From: Actinomycetota bacterium
GTDB taxonomy: Bacteria > Actinomycetota > Coriobacteriia > Anaerosomatales > JAUXNU01
Assembly: GCA_030682655.1 (NCBI GenBank)
Contig: JAUXNU010000187.1
Span: 17,674-81,673, forward strand
DNA length: 64,000 nucleotides
Direction of reading: 5' to 3'
Under the pieces are notes generated by a model. It ran no database searches. It was not told where the DNA came from and was given only the letters and a program-made list of their open reading frames with translations. Position numbers and translations under genes: made by a program. Positions 8,665 to 16,961 of the stretch are shown one piece after another; the first letter of the stretch is position 1; the number at the start of each line of letters is the position of its first letter.

Positions 8665-9261
8665 CTAGCTCTGGCGCCCCTCGATCGCGGCGAGCAGGAT
8701 GGCCGCAGCGATGCCGAGCCGACGATCAAAGACTCCCCCGGAGTCCATCGAGAAGTCGACGGCGAGCTTGTAGACGAAGGGATTGAAGTTCTGGTCCATG
8801 TTCGCGACCTTGGTGCCCTCGGCGTTCGGGAAGAACACGTCGTAGCGCTGGGGCACGAGCCCTGAGAGGAAGCGGCGTATGAGCGCCAGGCCCATGCTGT
8901 CCTCGATGAGCGTGCCGATCTGAGCGTCGTTCGCGTCGAGAATCTGCCATTCGTCGCGCAGGAGCGAACGCCCGCCCATGCGGCGAAGCGCTCCGATCTT
9001 TTCGCCCCCGGTCGAGGAGTCGGTGACGTCGTACGCCGCCGAGAAGTCCATGATCTGGCGTGCCTGGATGGACAGCAGCTCGGTCGTCTTGGACTCATCC
9101 GTGAACACACGGATGTCTTCCTTGAGCTTGAAGGCCTTCTGCTCGCTGAAGGCAACGACGGTGCCCCCGGTGTCGTAGACGTGGAACGCCCCGCCCGCGA
9201 GCTTGAGAATCTTGCGACGAACCAGGTAGCTGGATGCAGTGAAGCGACCGTGTGCGACCAT
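8665..9261 (-). CDS. LURP-one-related/DUF567 (tubby-like) protein
   Basis: 198 residues from ATG 9261 preceded by GAGGAGG. The pattern of short beta strands with the start YLVRRKILKLAGGAFHVYD, a central repeat around residues 80-130, and a lone C-terminal hydrophobic helix (GIAAAILLA) fits the LURP-one-related fold, distantly related to phospholipid scramblase and tubby domains. Bacterial members have no settled role; membrane association through the C-terminal helix is likely. It stands alone on the minus strand about 100 bases before the M28 peptidase. Confidence 0.75.
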   Translation of the reverse strand: MVAHGRFTASSYLVRRKILKLAGGAFHVYDTGGTVVAFSEQKAFKLKEDIRVFTDESKTTELLSIQARQIMDFSAAYDVTDSSTGGEKIGALRRMGGRSLLRDEWQILDANDAQIGTLIEDSMGLALIRRFLSGLVPQRYDVFFPNAEGTKVANMDQNFNPFVYKLAVDFSMDSGGVFDRRLGIAAAILLAAIEGRQS

Positions 9262-9449
9262 GTGGGTCCTCCTCAGCGGGGAAACCGGTGTCGTCGCCAT
9301 GATGCCATAGTCTTGTCGCGCCGCCCGACCGAGTTGAGGCTTAGACCACGAGGGACAGGCGCGCGTGCTCCCACCCCTTGAAGGCGCACGCTCAGAGGAC
9401 TAGCTTGTCCTCATCGAGAGGGTGCGTCATCGGAATGGGGGGATTCCTG

Positions 9450-10015
9450 ATGAAGCGGTGGCGTATGTCAGGCGCGTGCGCAGTGCTCCTCGGTGTCGTG
9501 TTGGCGATCTGCCTCGGTGGGTGCGCGTCAAACTCGGCTGAACCTGAGCCCGAGCCGGTAACTGGGTCATCGATGGAGACAACACCGACGGTGGAGGCCC
9601 CGGCTCCAGCGAGCGACCTCTATCCGACCGCTGCGTCGACGGCGAACTTCACCGTATACGAGCCCACCTACATCCCGGACGGGTTCGTCCTCCTGGAGGA
9701 CGAGAGGAAGGTCGCGGCCGGTCTTGTCGGGATCAGCTACGGTCGCGGCGACGACAGACTGCTCGTGCTGCAAGGGGTGTGGGACCTCGGCGGCGATGCT
9801 GGCAAGGAAACATCGACCGACGCAACCTTCGGCGATATGAACGCAAGCGTCATCGAGGGGGGAGGTACCAATGGGAGTCCCCCGCGTACGGCAACGAGGC
9901 AACCGTCGTCCTGGCTCCATCTCCGGCGACTTTCACGAACTACGCCGTCCTCGCCGTGGGAGTCGACAGATCCGAGGTCATCGCCGTCGCCAAAGGAATG
10001 ACCCCGGTCGACTAG
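9450..10015 (+). pseudogene. Lipoprotein with DUF4367-like domain, broken by a -1 frameshift
   Basis: The ATG at 9450 opens a signal peptide with a lipobox (CLGGC, acylated Cys near residue 25), a Pro/Glu-rich linker and a globular start PTYIPDGFVLLEDE. At the run of six G at 9857-9862 the coherent reading passes into another frame, which continues YQWESPAYGNEATVVLAP and ends ...AKGMTPVD at 10015. The joined product of about 188 residues looks like a DUF4367 domain (YIPxGF at the start, W/Y-rich middle, SEVIAVAKGM at the end). One missing G in the homopolymer explains everything. This is either a real mutation, phase variation or a sequencing error. In the unshifted frame translation ends at 10001 in meaningless Ser/Arg-rich sequence. 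Confidence 0.75.
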
Positions 10016-10019
10016 AGAC

Positions 10020-10328
10020 CTACCGCCCCATGTTCTCCGGCATCCCGCCGGCGTGGCAGCCGACGCACTGATTCATGCGGTATGTCGCATGCTGCTGCAC
10101 CAGCTCGGGATCGTCGCTGTGGCACACGCAACCGGGAATCTGCACCGCGAGCGGGCTGTTCGGGTCCGGCGCGGGCACGTCGGCCGCAATCGCCCCGGCC
10201 GACGCTACGGCACCCGCCGCAGGCCCGCTGGGGGCCTGCGGCGTGCCGAATGCGTACAGATAGCCGCCCGTCGCAAGCAGGAGCGCAAGCACTGCGAGCC
10301 CGCCGATGAGTATGCGGCGCTTCCGCAT
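10020..10328 (-). CDS. Small membrane-anchored c-type cytochrome with one CxxCH and one CxCH
   Basis: 102 residues: basic start, one membrane or signal helix (residues 6-27), an Ala/Pro-rich linker to about 62, then a short haem-binding tail. The tail has one canonical site, CVGCH (C88-H92), and one odd site in which only one residue separates the cysteines (C67-V-C69-H70). It begins 2 bases after the hcp stop, so it is co-transcribed with the hybrid-cluster protein, and it probably carries electrons on the outer face of the membrane. Its link to nitrosative stress comes only from that neighbourhood. Confidence 0.78.
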   Translation of the reverse strand: MRKRRILIGGLAVLALLLATGGYLYAFGTPQAPSGPAAGAVASAGAIAADVPAPDPNSPLAVQIPGCVCHSDDPELVQQHATYRMNQCVGCHAGGMPENMGR

Positions 10329-10330
10329 AG

Positions 10331-11977
10331 CTACGCGGCCTGCCCGTCACCAAGGATGGCTGCGAGGTCCTCGGCAGCGGTCTCGGCGATCGGCCGAATC
10401 GAGAAGTTGTCGACGAGCACCTGAAGCACGTTCGGAGTGATGAACGCGGGCAGCGTTGGCCCGAGGCGGATGTCGGTGATACCGAGGTGCAGCAGTGTCA
10501 GCAGGATGGCGACGGCCTTCTGCTCGTACCACGACAGGATCATCGAGAGCGGCAGCTCGTTCACTCCCACTTCGAACGCGTCTGCCAGCGCGACGGCGAT
10601 CTTGATGGCGCTGTAGGCGTCGTTGCATTGCCCGACGTCGAGCAAGCGCGGGATGCCGCCGATATCGCCGAGCTGCTTGTCAAAGAAGCGGAACTTGCCG
10701 CACGCGAGCGTCAGCACGACCGTGTCGGCCGGCGCCTGCTCGACGAAATCGGAGTAGTAGCTGCGGCCCGGCTTGGCGCCGTCACAGCCGCCGACCAGGA
10801 AGAAGTGCTTGATCGCGCCGGACTTCACGGCCTCGATGACGGTCGGAGCCACGCCAAGGACGGCGTTGCGGCCGAACCCGACCATGACCGCGCCGCCGTC
10901 GGTCTCCTCGGCGAATCCCGGAAGGGCGAGGGCACGCTCGATCACGGGACCGAACTCGCCGTTCGGTACGTGCGTCGTGCCCGGCCAGCCGACGTTGCCG
11001 GTCGTGAAGACGTTCTCGGTGTAGGAGTCGACCGGCGCCTGGATGCAGTTCGTCGTGAACAGGATAGCGCCGGGGAAGTCGGTGAACTCCTTGCGCTGGT
11101 TCTGCCAGGCGGTTCCGTAGTGCCCATAGAAGTTCGTGTACTTCTTGAGTTCCGGATAGCCGTGCGCGGGCAGCATCTCGCCATGCGTGTAGACGTCGAT
11201 GCCCGTGCCCTGCGTCTGCTCGAGCAGCTCCTTCAGATCGTGCAGGTCGTGACCGGTGACGACGATCGCATGACCGGCGCGGTGACCGAGCGGGACCTCG
11301 GTGGGCACCGGATGGCCGTACTCTCCCGTGTGCGCCGCATCGAGCAGCTCCATCGTGCGCAGATTGATCTCGCCGGCCTTGAGTGCGAGCGCGACCCACT
11401 CGTCTGCCCCGAGCGTGGGATCGACGAGAGCTGCGAACGCGTCGTAGACGAAGCCCTCGACCGCCGGGTCGTACTGGCCAAAGACACGTGCGTGGTCGGC
11501 GTAGGCGCAGATGCCCTTCACACCGTAGATCGTGACCTGCATGAGTGAGGCGATGTCGTCGATGGCGGAGTGCTTCGAGAAGTGACCGATCGCCTCGGCC
11601 TGCGCGATGAGGGCATCGAGATCGGCTGCGGGAACGAAGTCGAGCGACGGGTCGGTGTTCGCGGGGCCGAGCCCGGCGGCTTCGGCGGCGGCACGAACGC
11701 GGGCAATGTGCGTGTCGAACTCCCGAACCACGCTTGCGAGCATGTCGTTGTCGAAGTCCACGTTGGTGACGGTGTGGAAGACGGCACGGCTGGCGAAGGT
11801 GTCGACCTCGTCGCTCACGAACCCACCCTTGCGAGCGGCCTGAGCCCACAAGGACAGGGCGATCATGCGGTCGAGTATCAGATCCTGAAGCGCGGCAGTC
11901 TCCGGCTTCTTGCCGCAGACGCCGGACACGGTGCAGGCGACGCCCTTTGCGGTCTGTTCACACTGGTTGCAGAACAT
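10331..11977 (-). CDS. hcp: Hybrid-cluster protein (hydroxylamine reductase / NO reductase), class I
   Basis: 548 residues. The N-terminus holds the first cluster motif C3-x2-C6-x8-C15-x5-C21, the [4Fe-4S]-type spacing of class I Hcp found in strict anaerobes. Later Cys, His and Glu residues for the hybrid cluster are present, for example HNxxxH-like VVTGHDLHDLKE, TTNCIQAP, GGCDGAKPGRSYY and GQCNDAYSAIKIA. Hcp reduces NO (and hydroxylamine in vitro) in the cytosol and protects against nitrosative stress. It is the third gene of ygbA-ferredoxin-hcp-cytochrome; the ferredoxin may supply electrons, since no Hcr reductase is adjacent. A 136-base gap before it leaves room for its own promoter, where a TTGAC half-site occurs near 12019. 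Confidence 0.97.
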   Translation of the reverse strand: MFCNQCEQTAKGVACTVSGVCGKKPETAALQDLILDRMIALSLWAQAARKGGFVSDEVDTFASRAVFHTVTNVDFDNDMLASVVREFDTHIARVRAAAEAAGLGPANTDPSLDFVPAADLDALIAQAEAIGHFSKHSAIDDIASLMQVTIYGVKGICAYADHARVFGQYDPAVEGFVYDAFAALVDPTLGADEWVALALKAGEINLRTMELLDAAHTGEYGHPVPTEVPLGHRAGHAIVVTGHDLHDLKELLEQTQGTGIDVYTHGEMLPAHGYPELKKYTNFYGHYGTAWQNQRKEFTDFPGAILFTTNCIQAPVDSYTENVFTTGNVGWPGTTHVPNGEFGPVIERALALPGFAEETDGGAVMVGFGRNAVLGVAPTVIEAVKSGAIKHFFLVGGCDGAKPGRSYYSDFVEQAPADTVVLTLACGKFRFFDKQLGDIGGIPRLLDVGQCNDAYSAIKIAVALADAFEVGVNELPLSMILSWYEQKAVAILLTLLHLGITDIRLGPTLPAFITPNVLQVLVDNFSIRPIAETAAEDLAAILGDGQAA

Positions 11978-12056
11978 CTTGGTTCCTCTCCGTCTCGATG
12001 ATTGGTCTGTGTCATCGGTTGACGCGTGCCGTGGGCCGGAGGCCGTCCCTTTCGCA

Positions 12057-12082
12057 GGACCGTCGCCGGGAGGCGGCGGTCC
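12057..12082 (-). other. Hairpin in the ferredoxin-hcp gap
   Basis: GGACCGTCGCC at 12057-12067 pairs with GGCGGCGGTCC at 12072-12082 (one G-T pair, GGGA loop). It lies between the ferredoxin stop and hcp. There is no T-run on the minus strand, so it may stabilise or partly separate the two mRNAs rather than terminate. Confidence 0.4.
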
Positions 12083-12113
12083 GAGGACAAAGGCCGAAGG
12101 TCCGCGGCACGCT

Positions 12114-12503
12114 CTACCCGTGTATCAGTTGCGGCAGGCACCGGATGCAGACCCAGGTGCTGTCGCCCTTGTACCGCACGGGAAGCAGCGGCGCTGCGTC
12201 CTCGGAAGACCCGCACACGTAGCAGTGCTGTGCGATGTAGGTCGCCTTCTTCTCGGCGATGATCGGCTCGGCGGCTGCGTGGTCGAAGGGCACGGTCTCG
12301 CGCGTCTCGATGGTGAGCGCGCCGGTCGGGCATACGCCGAGGCAGAAGCCCGCTCCGTCGCAGAGTTCCTCGCGGATGACCTTGGCCTTGCCGTCGACGA
12401 TCTGGATCGCTCCCTCGGCGCACGGGCTCACGCACACGCCGCAGCCGTTGCACAGTTCCTCGTCGATGCGGACGATCTGCCTGGTGATGGTCTCGGTGCT
12501 CAT
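12114..12503 (-). CDS. Two-[4Fe-4S] ferredoxin with C-terminal cysteine knuckles
   Basis: 129 residues. The first 70 form a bacterial ferredoxin fold with CNGCGVCVSPC (C18-C28) and CDGAGFCLGVCP (C48 onward), eight ligands in all although the second motif has the looser C-x6-C spacing of Alvin-type clusters. The last 40 residues add CYVCG and CIRC pairs that could form a zinc or extra iron site. It should shuttle electrons, probably to the downstream Hcp. Its start overlaps the ygbA stop by 4 bases (ATGA). Confidence 0.88.
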   Translation of the reverse strand: MSTETITRQIVRIDEELCNGCGVCVSPCAEGAIQIVDGKAKVIREELCDGAGFCLGVCPTGALTIETRETVPFDHAAAEPIIAEKKATYIAQHCYVCGSSEDAAPLLPVRYKGDSTWVCIRCLPQLIHG

Positions 12504-12913
12504 GATGTCTCTCCCTGCTTCTTGTGGCGTCGCCCCTCGAGCAGGTGCTTGACGGAGTCGACCGCATGGCCGTGCAGGACGGAACGGGGTCCCGAGTAGC
12601 GCATGACGTTACGCATGAACTCGCGCATCTCGGGCTGATAGCAGTGCGTGTCGCAGTGACTACAGAACGGCTTGGGGTCCTTGGGGCAGAACGCCCGGCG
12701 CTTTTCGGCGTAGTCGAGCAGCTCGGCGCATGTTCGGCAGACGACTGGCGCCCGGCGACCATAGACACCGAGCACGGCACCTTCACTCGCGAGTGGAGCG
12801 CGCCGCGCGCCGTCGTGATTGCCCTTGCAGTAGATCACGGCGAAATCGCCGAGGAGTCGCGTGTCCTTCACGACCTCGGGGTCCCTCATCTTCTCTGCGA
12901 ACCGCTCGCTCAT
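12500..12913 (-). CDS. ygbA: YgbA-family protein (nitrous-oxide-stimulated promoter domain)
   Basis: 137 residues. The signature is near residues 75-115: CPKDPKPFCSHCDTHCYQP, then MRNVMRYSGPR, closely matching the enterobacterial YgbA C-terminal region (CxxCPVHCYQPxxRE, IMRWAGPRM). There are conserved cysteines for metal or Fe-S binding. In enterobacteria ygbA belongs to NO-responsive regulons. Here it leads an operon with ferredoxin, hcp and a cytochrome, which supports the same physiology. The extra N-terminal CRTC pair is a local feature. The gene is divergent from a Crp/Fnr regulator, with a palindromic operator between them. Confidence 0.9.
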   Translation of the reverse strand: MSERFAEKMRDPEVVKDTRLLGDFAVIYCKGNHDGARRAPLASEGAVLGVYGRRAPVVCRTCAELLDYAEKRRAFCPKDPKPFCSHCDTHCYQPEMREFMRNVMRYSGPRSVLHGHAVDSVKHLLEGRRHKKQGETS

Positions 12914-12971
12914 GTGTCGCCTTTCGCGATCCGGACTGCACCCACACTACGTACCCGCTCACTGCCGCACC

Positions 12972-12985
12972 TTGACGTGCGTCAA
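12972..12985. promoter_or_regulatory. Fnr/Dnr-type operator between ygbA and the Crp/Fnr gene
   Basis: TTGACGTGCGTCAA is a perfect inverted repeat with TTGAC arms and four central bases, the geometry of Fnr, Dnr and related sites (TTGAT-N4-ATCAA). It lies 59 bases upstream of the ygbA start and about 54 bases upstream of the regulator start, so a single bound dimer could control both directions. The neighbouring regulator is the obvious ligand protein (inference). Confidence 0.75.
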
Positions 12986-13038
12986 TTCCGGGAAGAATCT
13001 TGATGAGCTTCGCCCGTATTCCCGCCAAGGAGCCGCCC

Positions 13039-13755
13039 ATGCCCGCGCCCAAGGACATCCGCCCGGACCTCTGGGCCGCTCTCCGCACCTGTCGTCTCTG
13101 GCACGGCGCAAGTGACCGAGGCGTCGAGAAGCTCGCCCGCACTGCGACCGTGCGGGACATGGAGCGCGGGGAGATGATCGCCGCCGAGGGCGACCTGGCC
13201 GACGGCTTCGGCGTGCTCGTGTCGGGCCGGGCGCGCGTATTCTACCTCGGCGCCGACGGCAAGCAGATCACCTTCGAGGAACTCGGCACCGGTGACGCCC
13301 CGGCCGCGGTCGCCGCACTCGGCGGTGGACGTTTCCCCGCCAACATCGAGGCCACGACAGCGGGCACCATTGCGTGGATGCCGCGCGAGTCGCTCTACGC
13401 CCTCCTGGCCGAGGAGCCCACTGTCGCCCGGACGCTGGTGGCGATGCTCGCAAGCAAGGTCGTCAACTTCACTGCCGTCGTGCAGACTCTCGCGCTTGAT
13501 GTGCCGTCGCGCCTCGCGCGCTACCTGTTCCAGCGGGCGCTCGCGGTGGGCGAGACCACGCCCGAAGGCCTCCGCGTGGACCTCGGGATGACGAAGAGCG
13601 AGTTGGCCGCCGCCCTAGGCACGGTGCCCGAGACGCTTTCGCGCGCGCTCGCGCGGCTGCGCGACGATGACGTTCTCGACGTGCAGGGACGCGTGGTCGT
13701 GGTGTATGACGTGGGAGCCCTCGCGCGAATGGGATCGGGCTACGAGGAGGGGTAG
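13039..13755 (+). CDS. Crp/Fnr family transcription regulator
   Basis: 238 residues from ATG 13039 (AAGGAG in front; an upstream ATG at 13000 has no site). Residues 20-130 form the cyclic-nucleotide-binding-type beta roll (GEMIAAEGDLADGFGVLVSGRARVF), then a long dimer helix, then a winged helix with TKSELAAALGTVPETLSRALARLRDD as the recognition region. The E-x-x-SR pattern fits recognition of TTGA(C/T)-type half sites. There is no N-terminal cysteine cluster, so it is not an oxygen-sensing Fnr; it is closer to Dnr/HcpR-type NO or redox sensors. The setting with ygbA and hcp supports an NO-responsive activator that may also regulate itself. Confidence 0.9.
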   Translation: MPAPKDIRPDLWAALRTCRLWHGASDRGVEKLARTATVRDMERGEMIAAEGDLADGFGVLVSGRARVFYLGADGKQITFEELGTGDAPAAVAALGGGRFPANIEATTAGTIAWMPRESLYALLAEEPTVARTLVAMLASKVVNFTAVVQTLALDVPSRLARYLFQRALAVGETTPEGLRVDLGMTKSELAAALGTVPETLSRALARLRDDDVLDVQGRVVVVYDVGALARMGSGYEEG

Positions 13756-13775
13756 GGCCGTCCTTCCGCAACTCC

Positions 13776-14579
13776 CTACACGACGTCCCGCTTCCGGAAT
13801 GCGTACATCCCCACCGCGAAGAACAGAACCGTCGCGATGCCAAAGACGAGCCACGTCCCCGTACCCAGCACGAGGTCGTCGATGACCTTGTTGGGCTGCC
13901 AGTAGTGGAACATGGAGAAGTTCACCAGCCAGTCCGCCTTGTCGGCGATGTTGCCCAGGATGTCTGCCAGGTACATCGCAACGAGCACGCCCAGGCTGAC
14001 AGCTATCGTCCGCCCCTTGCCCGACGACATCGCCGAAATGGCGAACGCGAAGCTGCCGATGGCCAGCGTGATAAGCATCCCGGCCACAAACAGCAGCCCC
14101 ATCGCATCGAGCGGGATATCGACGTCGTGCAGGAAGCCAGGTAGGTAGATGGTGGCAACCGTCACGAAGTTCAGTACCAGCGCGTAGAGCACCATCGCGA
14201 GGTATCGGGTCAGCGCCACCGTAGTGCGCGAAACAGGCTGGGAGAGAGTGGCCTCCATCGTTCCGTCTTCGACCGCCCCGCCCAGATCGCCCGCGATGAA
14301 GGTGATGACCGCCGCGCCCACGATGAACACCCATATAAGACTCAGATACTCGATGCTCAGGAACCCGCCAAGGGTAGTGAACTCGAGTCCCGCCCCACCG
14401 AAGGCCGCCATCATTTCCTCGGTGAAGACGTCCTCGGCCATCTGAATGTAGCCGGGGTTAGCTTCGATGAGCGGGAAGAAGGCTACGATCATCCAGCCGT
14501 AGGCGGCAAGACCGATCGCATACCACATGAGGGAGACGCGGCGAAGCTGAAGAGACGCTCTGAGAATCGTCCAGTTCAT
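13776..14579 (-). CDS. ABC transporter permease (ABC-2 type)
   Basis: 267 residues with six predicted membrane helices and a large loop after the first (NPGYIQMAEDVFTEEMMAAFGG), the usual plan of ABC-2/NatB-like export permeases. A helix-breaking motif EDGTMEATLSQPVSRT precedes helix 3. The ATG at 14579 overlaps the stop of the ATPase gene by one base (TGATG). Together they make a two-component exporter; the substrate cannot be read from sequence. Confidence 0.88.
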   Translation of the reverse strand: MNWTILRASLQLRRVSLMWYAIGLAAYGWMIVAFFPLIEANPGYIQMAEDVFTEEMMAAFGGAGLEFTTLGGFLSIEYLSLIWVFIVGAAVITFIAGDLGGAVEDGTMEATLSQPVSRTTVALTRYLAMVLYALVLNFVTVATIYLPGFLHDVDIPLDAMGLLFVAGMLITLAIGSFAFAISAMSSGKGRTIAVSLGVLVAMYLADILGNIADKADWLVNFSMFHYWQPNKVIDDLVLGTGTWLVFGIATVLFFAVGMYAFRKRDVV

Positions 14580-15487
14580 CACTGACCCACCTCCCCTTCG
14601 ATGTGGCCGTAGTACTCGAGGAAGATCTCCTCGAGCGAGGCGTGCTCGATCTGGATGTCCTTGATCGGCTGCTCGAGCAGCTTTCGGAGCGCGCCGTCCA
14701 AATCGCTGGAGAGCTTGGCAACGACTACGTTGTCCGCCGTACGCTCCGCACTCACCGCACCCGGGATGCCCATGAGCATCGAATCGGGGACCGGGTCGAC
14801 GTACGTGACCTCCGCAGTCCTGAGCGCCTTGTCCAGAAGCGTCTCGACGGACTCCTCGGCAACGACAGCGCCTGCGCGGATGATGGCCACCCGCTCGCAC
14901 ACGCGCTCGACCTCGGAGAGGATGTGGCTCGAGAGGAAGAGGGTCGCGCCGGCCCGGGTGCGCTCCTCGACGATATCGAAGACGACCTGCTGGTTGAGCG
15001 GATCGAGGCCTGAGGTCGGTTCATCGAGAATGAGCAGTTCAGGGTCGTGCATGAGCGCGATGACGAGGGCCAGCTTCTGCTTGTTGCCCTTCGACAACTC
15101 TGTGACCCTGCGGCTCGGATCGAACTGCAAGCGCTCGCAAAGCTGCTTCTCCGACGGACCGCGTCCGCCCCGCAGCCCGGCCACATAGTCGATCATCCAC
15201 TGGCCGGTCTGCTTCTCGAACAGCTTGACGTCGCCCGCGACATACCCGATGCGGCGGCGAAGCTCGCGACCGTCAACGCCGACTTCCTCATCGAACAGAT
15301 ACGCCTTGCCCCCGGTGGGGCGAAGCATCGAGAGCAGACACCGAATGGTCGTGGTCTTCCCCGCGCCGTTCGGACCAAGGAAGCCGTAGACCTGCCCCGG
15401 CCGAACCTCGAAGGAGAGACCTTCGATGCCACGAGACTTGCCATAGTACTTGGTCAGCCCGTCGCAGCGGATGACCGTCTTGCTCAT
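14579..15487 (-). CDS. ABC transporter ATP-binding protein
   Basis: 302 residues with Walker A GPNGAGKTTT (about 38-47), Q-loop, signature VTELSKGNKQK (an LSKGN variant of LSGGQ), Walker B LLILDEPTSGLD and H-loop SSHILSEVERV. A C-terminal extension of about 85 residues is typical of CcmA/NatA-like exporter ATPases. It drives the permease encoded directly downstream. Exporters of this class remove antibiotics, Na+ or lipids; nothing here decides which. Confidence 0.93.
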   Translation of the reverse strand: MSKTVIRCDGLTKYYGKSRGIEGLSFEVRPGQVYGFLGPNGAGKTTTIRCLLSMLRPTGGKAYLFDEEVGVDGRELRRRIGYVAGDVKLFEKQTGQWMIDYVAGLRGGRGPSEKQLCERLQFDPSRRVTELSKGNKQKLALVIALMHDPELLILDEPTSGLDPLNQQVVFDIVEERTRAGATLFLSSHILSEVERVCERVAIIRAGAVVAEESVETLLDKALRTAEVTYVDPVPDSMLMGIPGAVSAERTADNVVVAKLSSDLDGALRKLLEQPIKDIQIEHASLEEIFLEYYGHIEGEVGQ

Positions 15488-15656
15488 GGTTCTGCCTCCA
15501 CTCTGATGCGAGCCGTCGCAAGTTCGCTCGCCCGGGTGTCATCCAGAGCATAGCCCGTCGGCCAATGATTGTCTGACGCCCGATCTGACTCCTCGGCCGG
15601 TCGCGCACGCCCTCCGGTCGATCCCCCGGCAGAGAAGCCGTCCTGCCGAAACCTTC

Positions 15657-16094
15657 TCACGCACGTTGTCGATGGAACCGCCCGTACGTCGCCCCCAGTG
15701 GAATCGCAAAGATCACAAGCATCGCCGCGTTCAAGATCGCGTTCTGCCAGAAGCCGGACCACAGCGAGAACGCCGTGTCCGGAACGAACCAGGCAATCAG
15801 CGATGCGGTGATCATGTTCCAGGCCGCCGTCTCCATCCGGCGAAACGGGCCGTGGAGCACGAACAGCAACAAGACCGCCCATCCAACCATGACCGATCCC
15901 ATGACCGCGCCCATGAAAGCCGTGTAGGCTGCTTCGTCAGCGTTGAGGGCAGCTGCCCCGCGAGGCGCGAAGTACAGCGACTCGAACACGTTCTGCATTG
16001 GGCCGGCAAGCAACACGAGGACCAGGCCGAACGCGAGAACCACCACGGCGGCGGCCACCAGCCAACGCCCCCAGAAGTCCATGCTGTGTTCCAT
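15657..16094 (-). CDS. Four-helix membrane protein of unknown function
   Basis: 145 residues from ATG 16094 with GGAGGG 4 bases upstream. There are four hydrophobic segments, a periplasmic loop after the first (NVFESLYFAPRGAAALN), and the phrase ALNADEAAYTAFMGAVMGSVMVGWAVLL, which recalls small uncharacterised actinobacterial membrane proteins. I do not recognise a named family. It stands alone, about 170 bases from the ABC exporter on the same strand. Confidence 0.6.
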   Translation of the reverse strand: MEHSMDFWGRWLVAAAVVVLAFGLVLVLLAGPMQNVFESLYFAPRGAAALNADEAAYTAFMGAVMGSVMVGWAVLLLFVLHGPFRRMETAAWNMITASLIAWFVPDTAFSLWSGFWQNAILNAAMLVIFAIPLGATYGRFHRQRA

Positions 16095-16334
16095 GCACCC
16101 TCCAATCGCGCCAGACCGCGTACGTGGCTCCCGAAGCGCAACGCTCCACAAGTCAGCATATTCCTGTAACCGACTCCTATCCGATGAAACGGATGTTCGC
16201 GGTCAAGGGGGGTCGACCGGAGGACTCCATCGTCCAATCGTAGGAAAGGGGTCTGAAAACGCGCCGTGCCGACCCGTATCACCTGCGATGCGGGGTAACA
16301 TGACTTCGTGGCACTGGGAAAGGAGCCGTGGGCC

Positions 16335-16502
16335 ATGCGTGCAAGAAGATGGCTTCGAACCGCTATCGCGAGCGAGCGTGGCGCGACAGCCGTCGAGTAC
16401 GCAATCATGGCGTCGCTCATAGGTGCCGTGGTGGCCGGCATCGTGCTCACAATCGGCCAGCACGTCCTGAGGATGTTCGGTCTGCTCGATGGCGCATTCT
16501 AG
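16335..16502 (+). CDS. flp: Flp-type pilin subunit
   Basis: 55 residues from ATG 16335 (AGGAG upstream; a GTG at 16308 would add nine). After a basic leader comes SERGATAVEYAIMASLIG, the class IVb prepilin signature with cleavage expected after Gly and the conserved Glu and Tyr at +5/+6, then a single hydrophobic helix. Flp subunits polymerise into Tad pili. No prepilin peptidase, TadA ATPase or secretin gene is nearby, so the machinery must be elsewhere or the gene is orphaned. Confidence 0.88.
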   Translation: MRARRWLRTAIASERGATAVEYAIMASLIGAVVAGIVLTIGQHVLRMFGLLDGAF

Positions 16503-16549
16503 TCGTTGAAGCCCGTCAGCCCTGAACATCGGCTATGCAAGCGACTCCA

Positions 16550-16918
16550 TCAGTCCTTGCCCACGAGCTTACGAACGAGCTTGACCAGGGTGGCCCCTTC
16601 AAACGGCTTGGTGTAGTACTCGTCGATGTTTGCGGCCCCCGGCACCGCCTGCTCGCCGACACCGAGCGCTGTGAGCATGAGGATTGGGATGTGCCGGGTC
16701 TCCGGATTCCCCTTCAGTCGACTCGCGACCTCCCTGCCGTCCATCCCCGGCATCATCACGTCGAGGACTACAACGTCCGGGGACTCGCTCGCCACCTTCT
16801 CGAGCGCCTCCTCGCCACAATTCGCCGTCACAACGTCGAAGCCAGCGTTTGTGAGTTTGACTTTCGCCAGGTTCGCGATGGCCGGCTCGTCATCTACGAC
16901 CAGCACCTTCTTCGCCAC
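16550..16918 (-). CDS. Single-domain response regulator
   Basis: 122 residues forming only a CheY-like receiver: DDE at residues 9-11, phosphorylated Asp in VVVLDVMMPGMDG near residue 53, the switch Thr in LMLTA and Lys in YYTKPFEG. There is no output domain, so it must act through protein contacts. It is not adjacent to a kinase; two kinase-like genes lie elsewhere in the window. An inverted repeat lies about 45 bases upstream. Confidence 0.93.
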   Translation of the reverse strand: MAKKVLVVDDEPAIANLAKVKLTNAGFDVVTANCGEEALEKVASESPDVVVLDVMMPGMDGREVASRLKGNPETRHIPILMLTALGVGEQAVPGAANIDEYYTKPFEGATLVKLVRKLVGKD

Positions 16919-16961
16919 AGGGCACCCCCCAATGCTCCCGCCGGGACACGATGGCCACCGG

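Noticed and set aside
8568..9155. N-terminal extension of the M28 peptidase frame
   Set aside because: It is the antisense-frame shadow of the LURP-one-related gene; ATG 8567 has AGGAGG.
16140..16330. Possible cyclic-di-GMP riboswitch before the Flp gene
   Set aside because: Some GA-rich similarity, but none of the conserved c-di-GMP-I or -II core bases are present in order.
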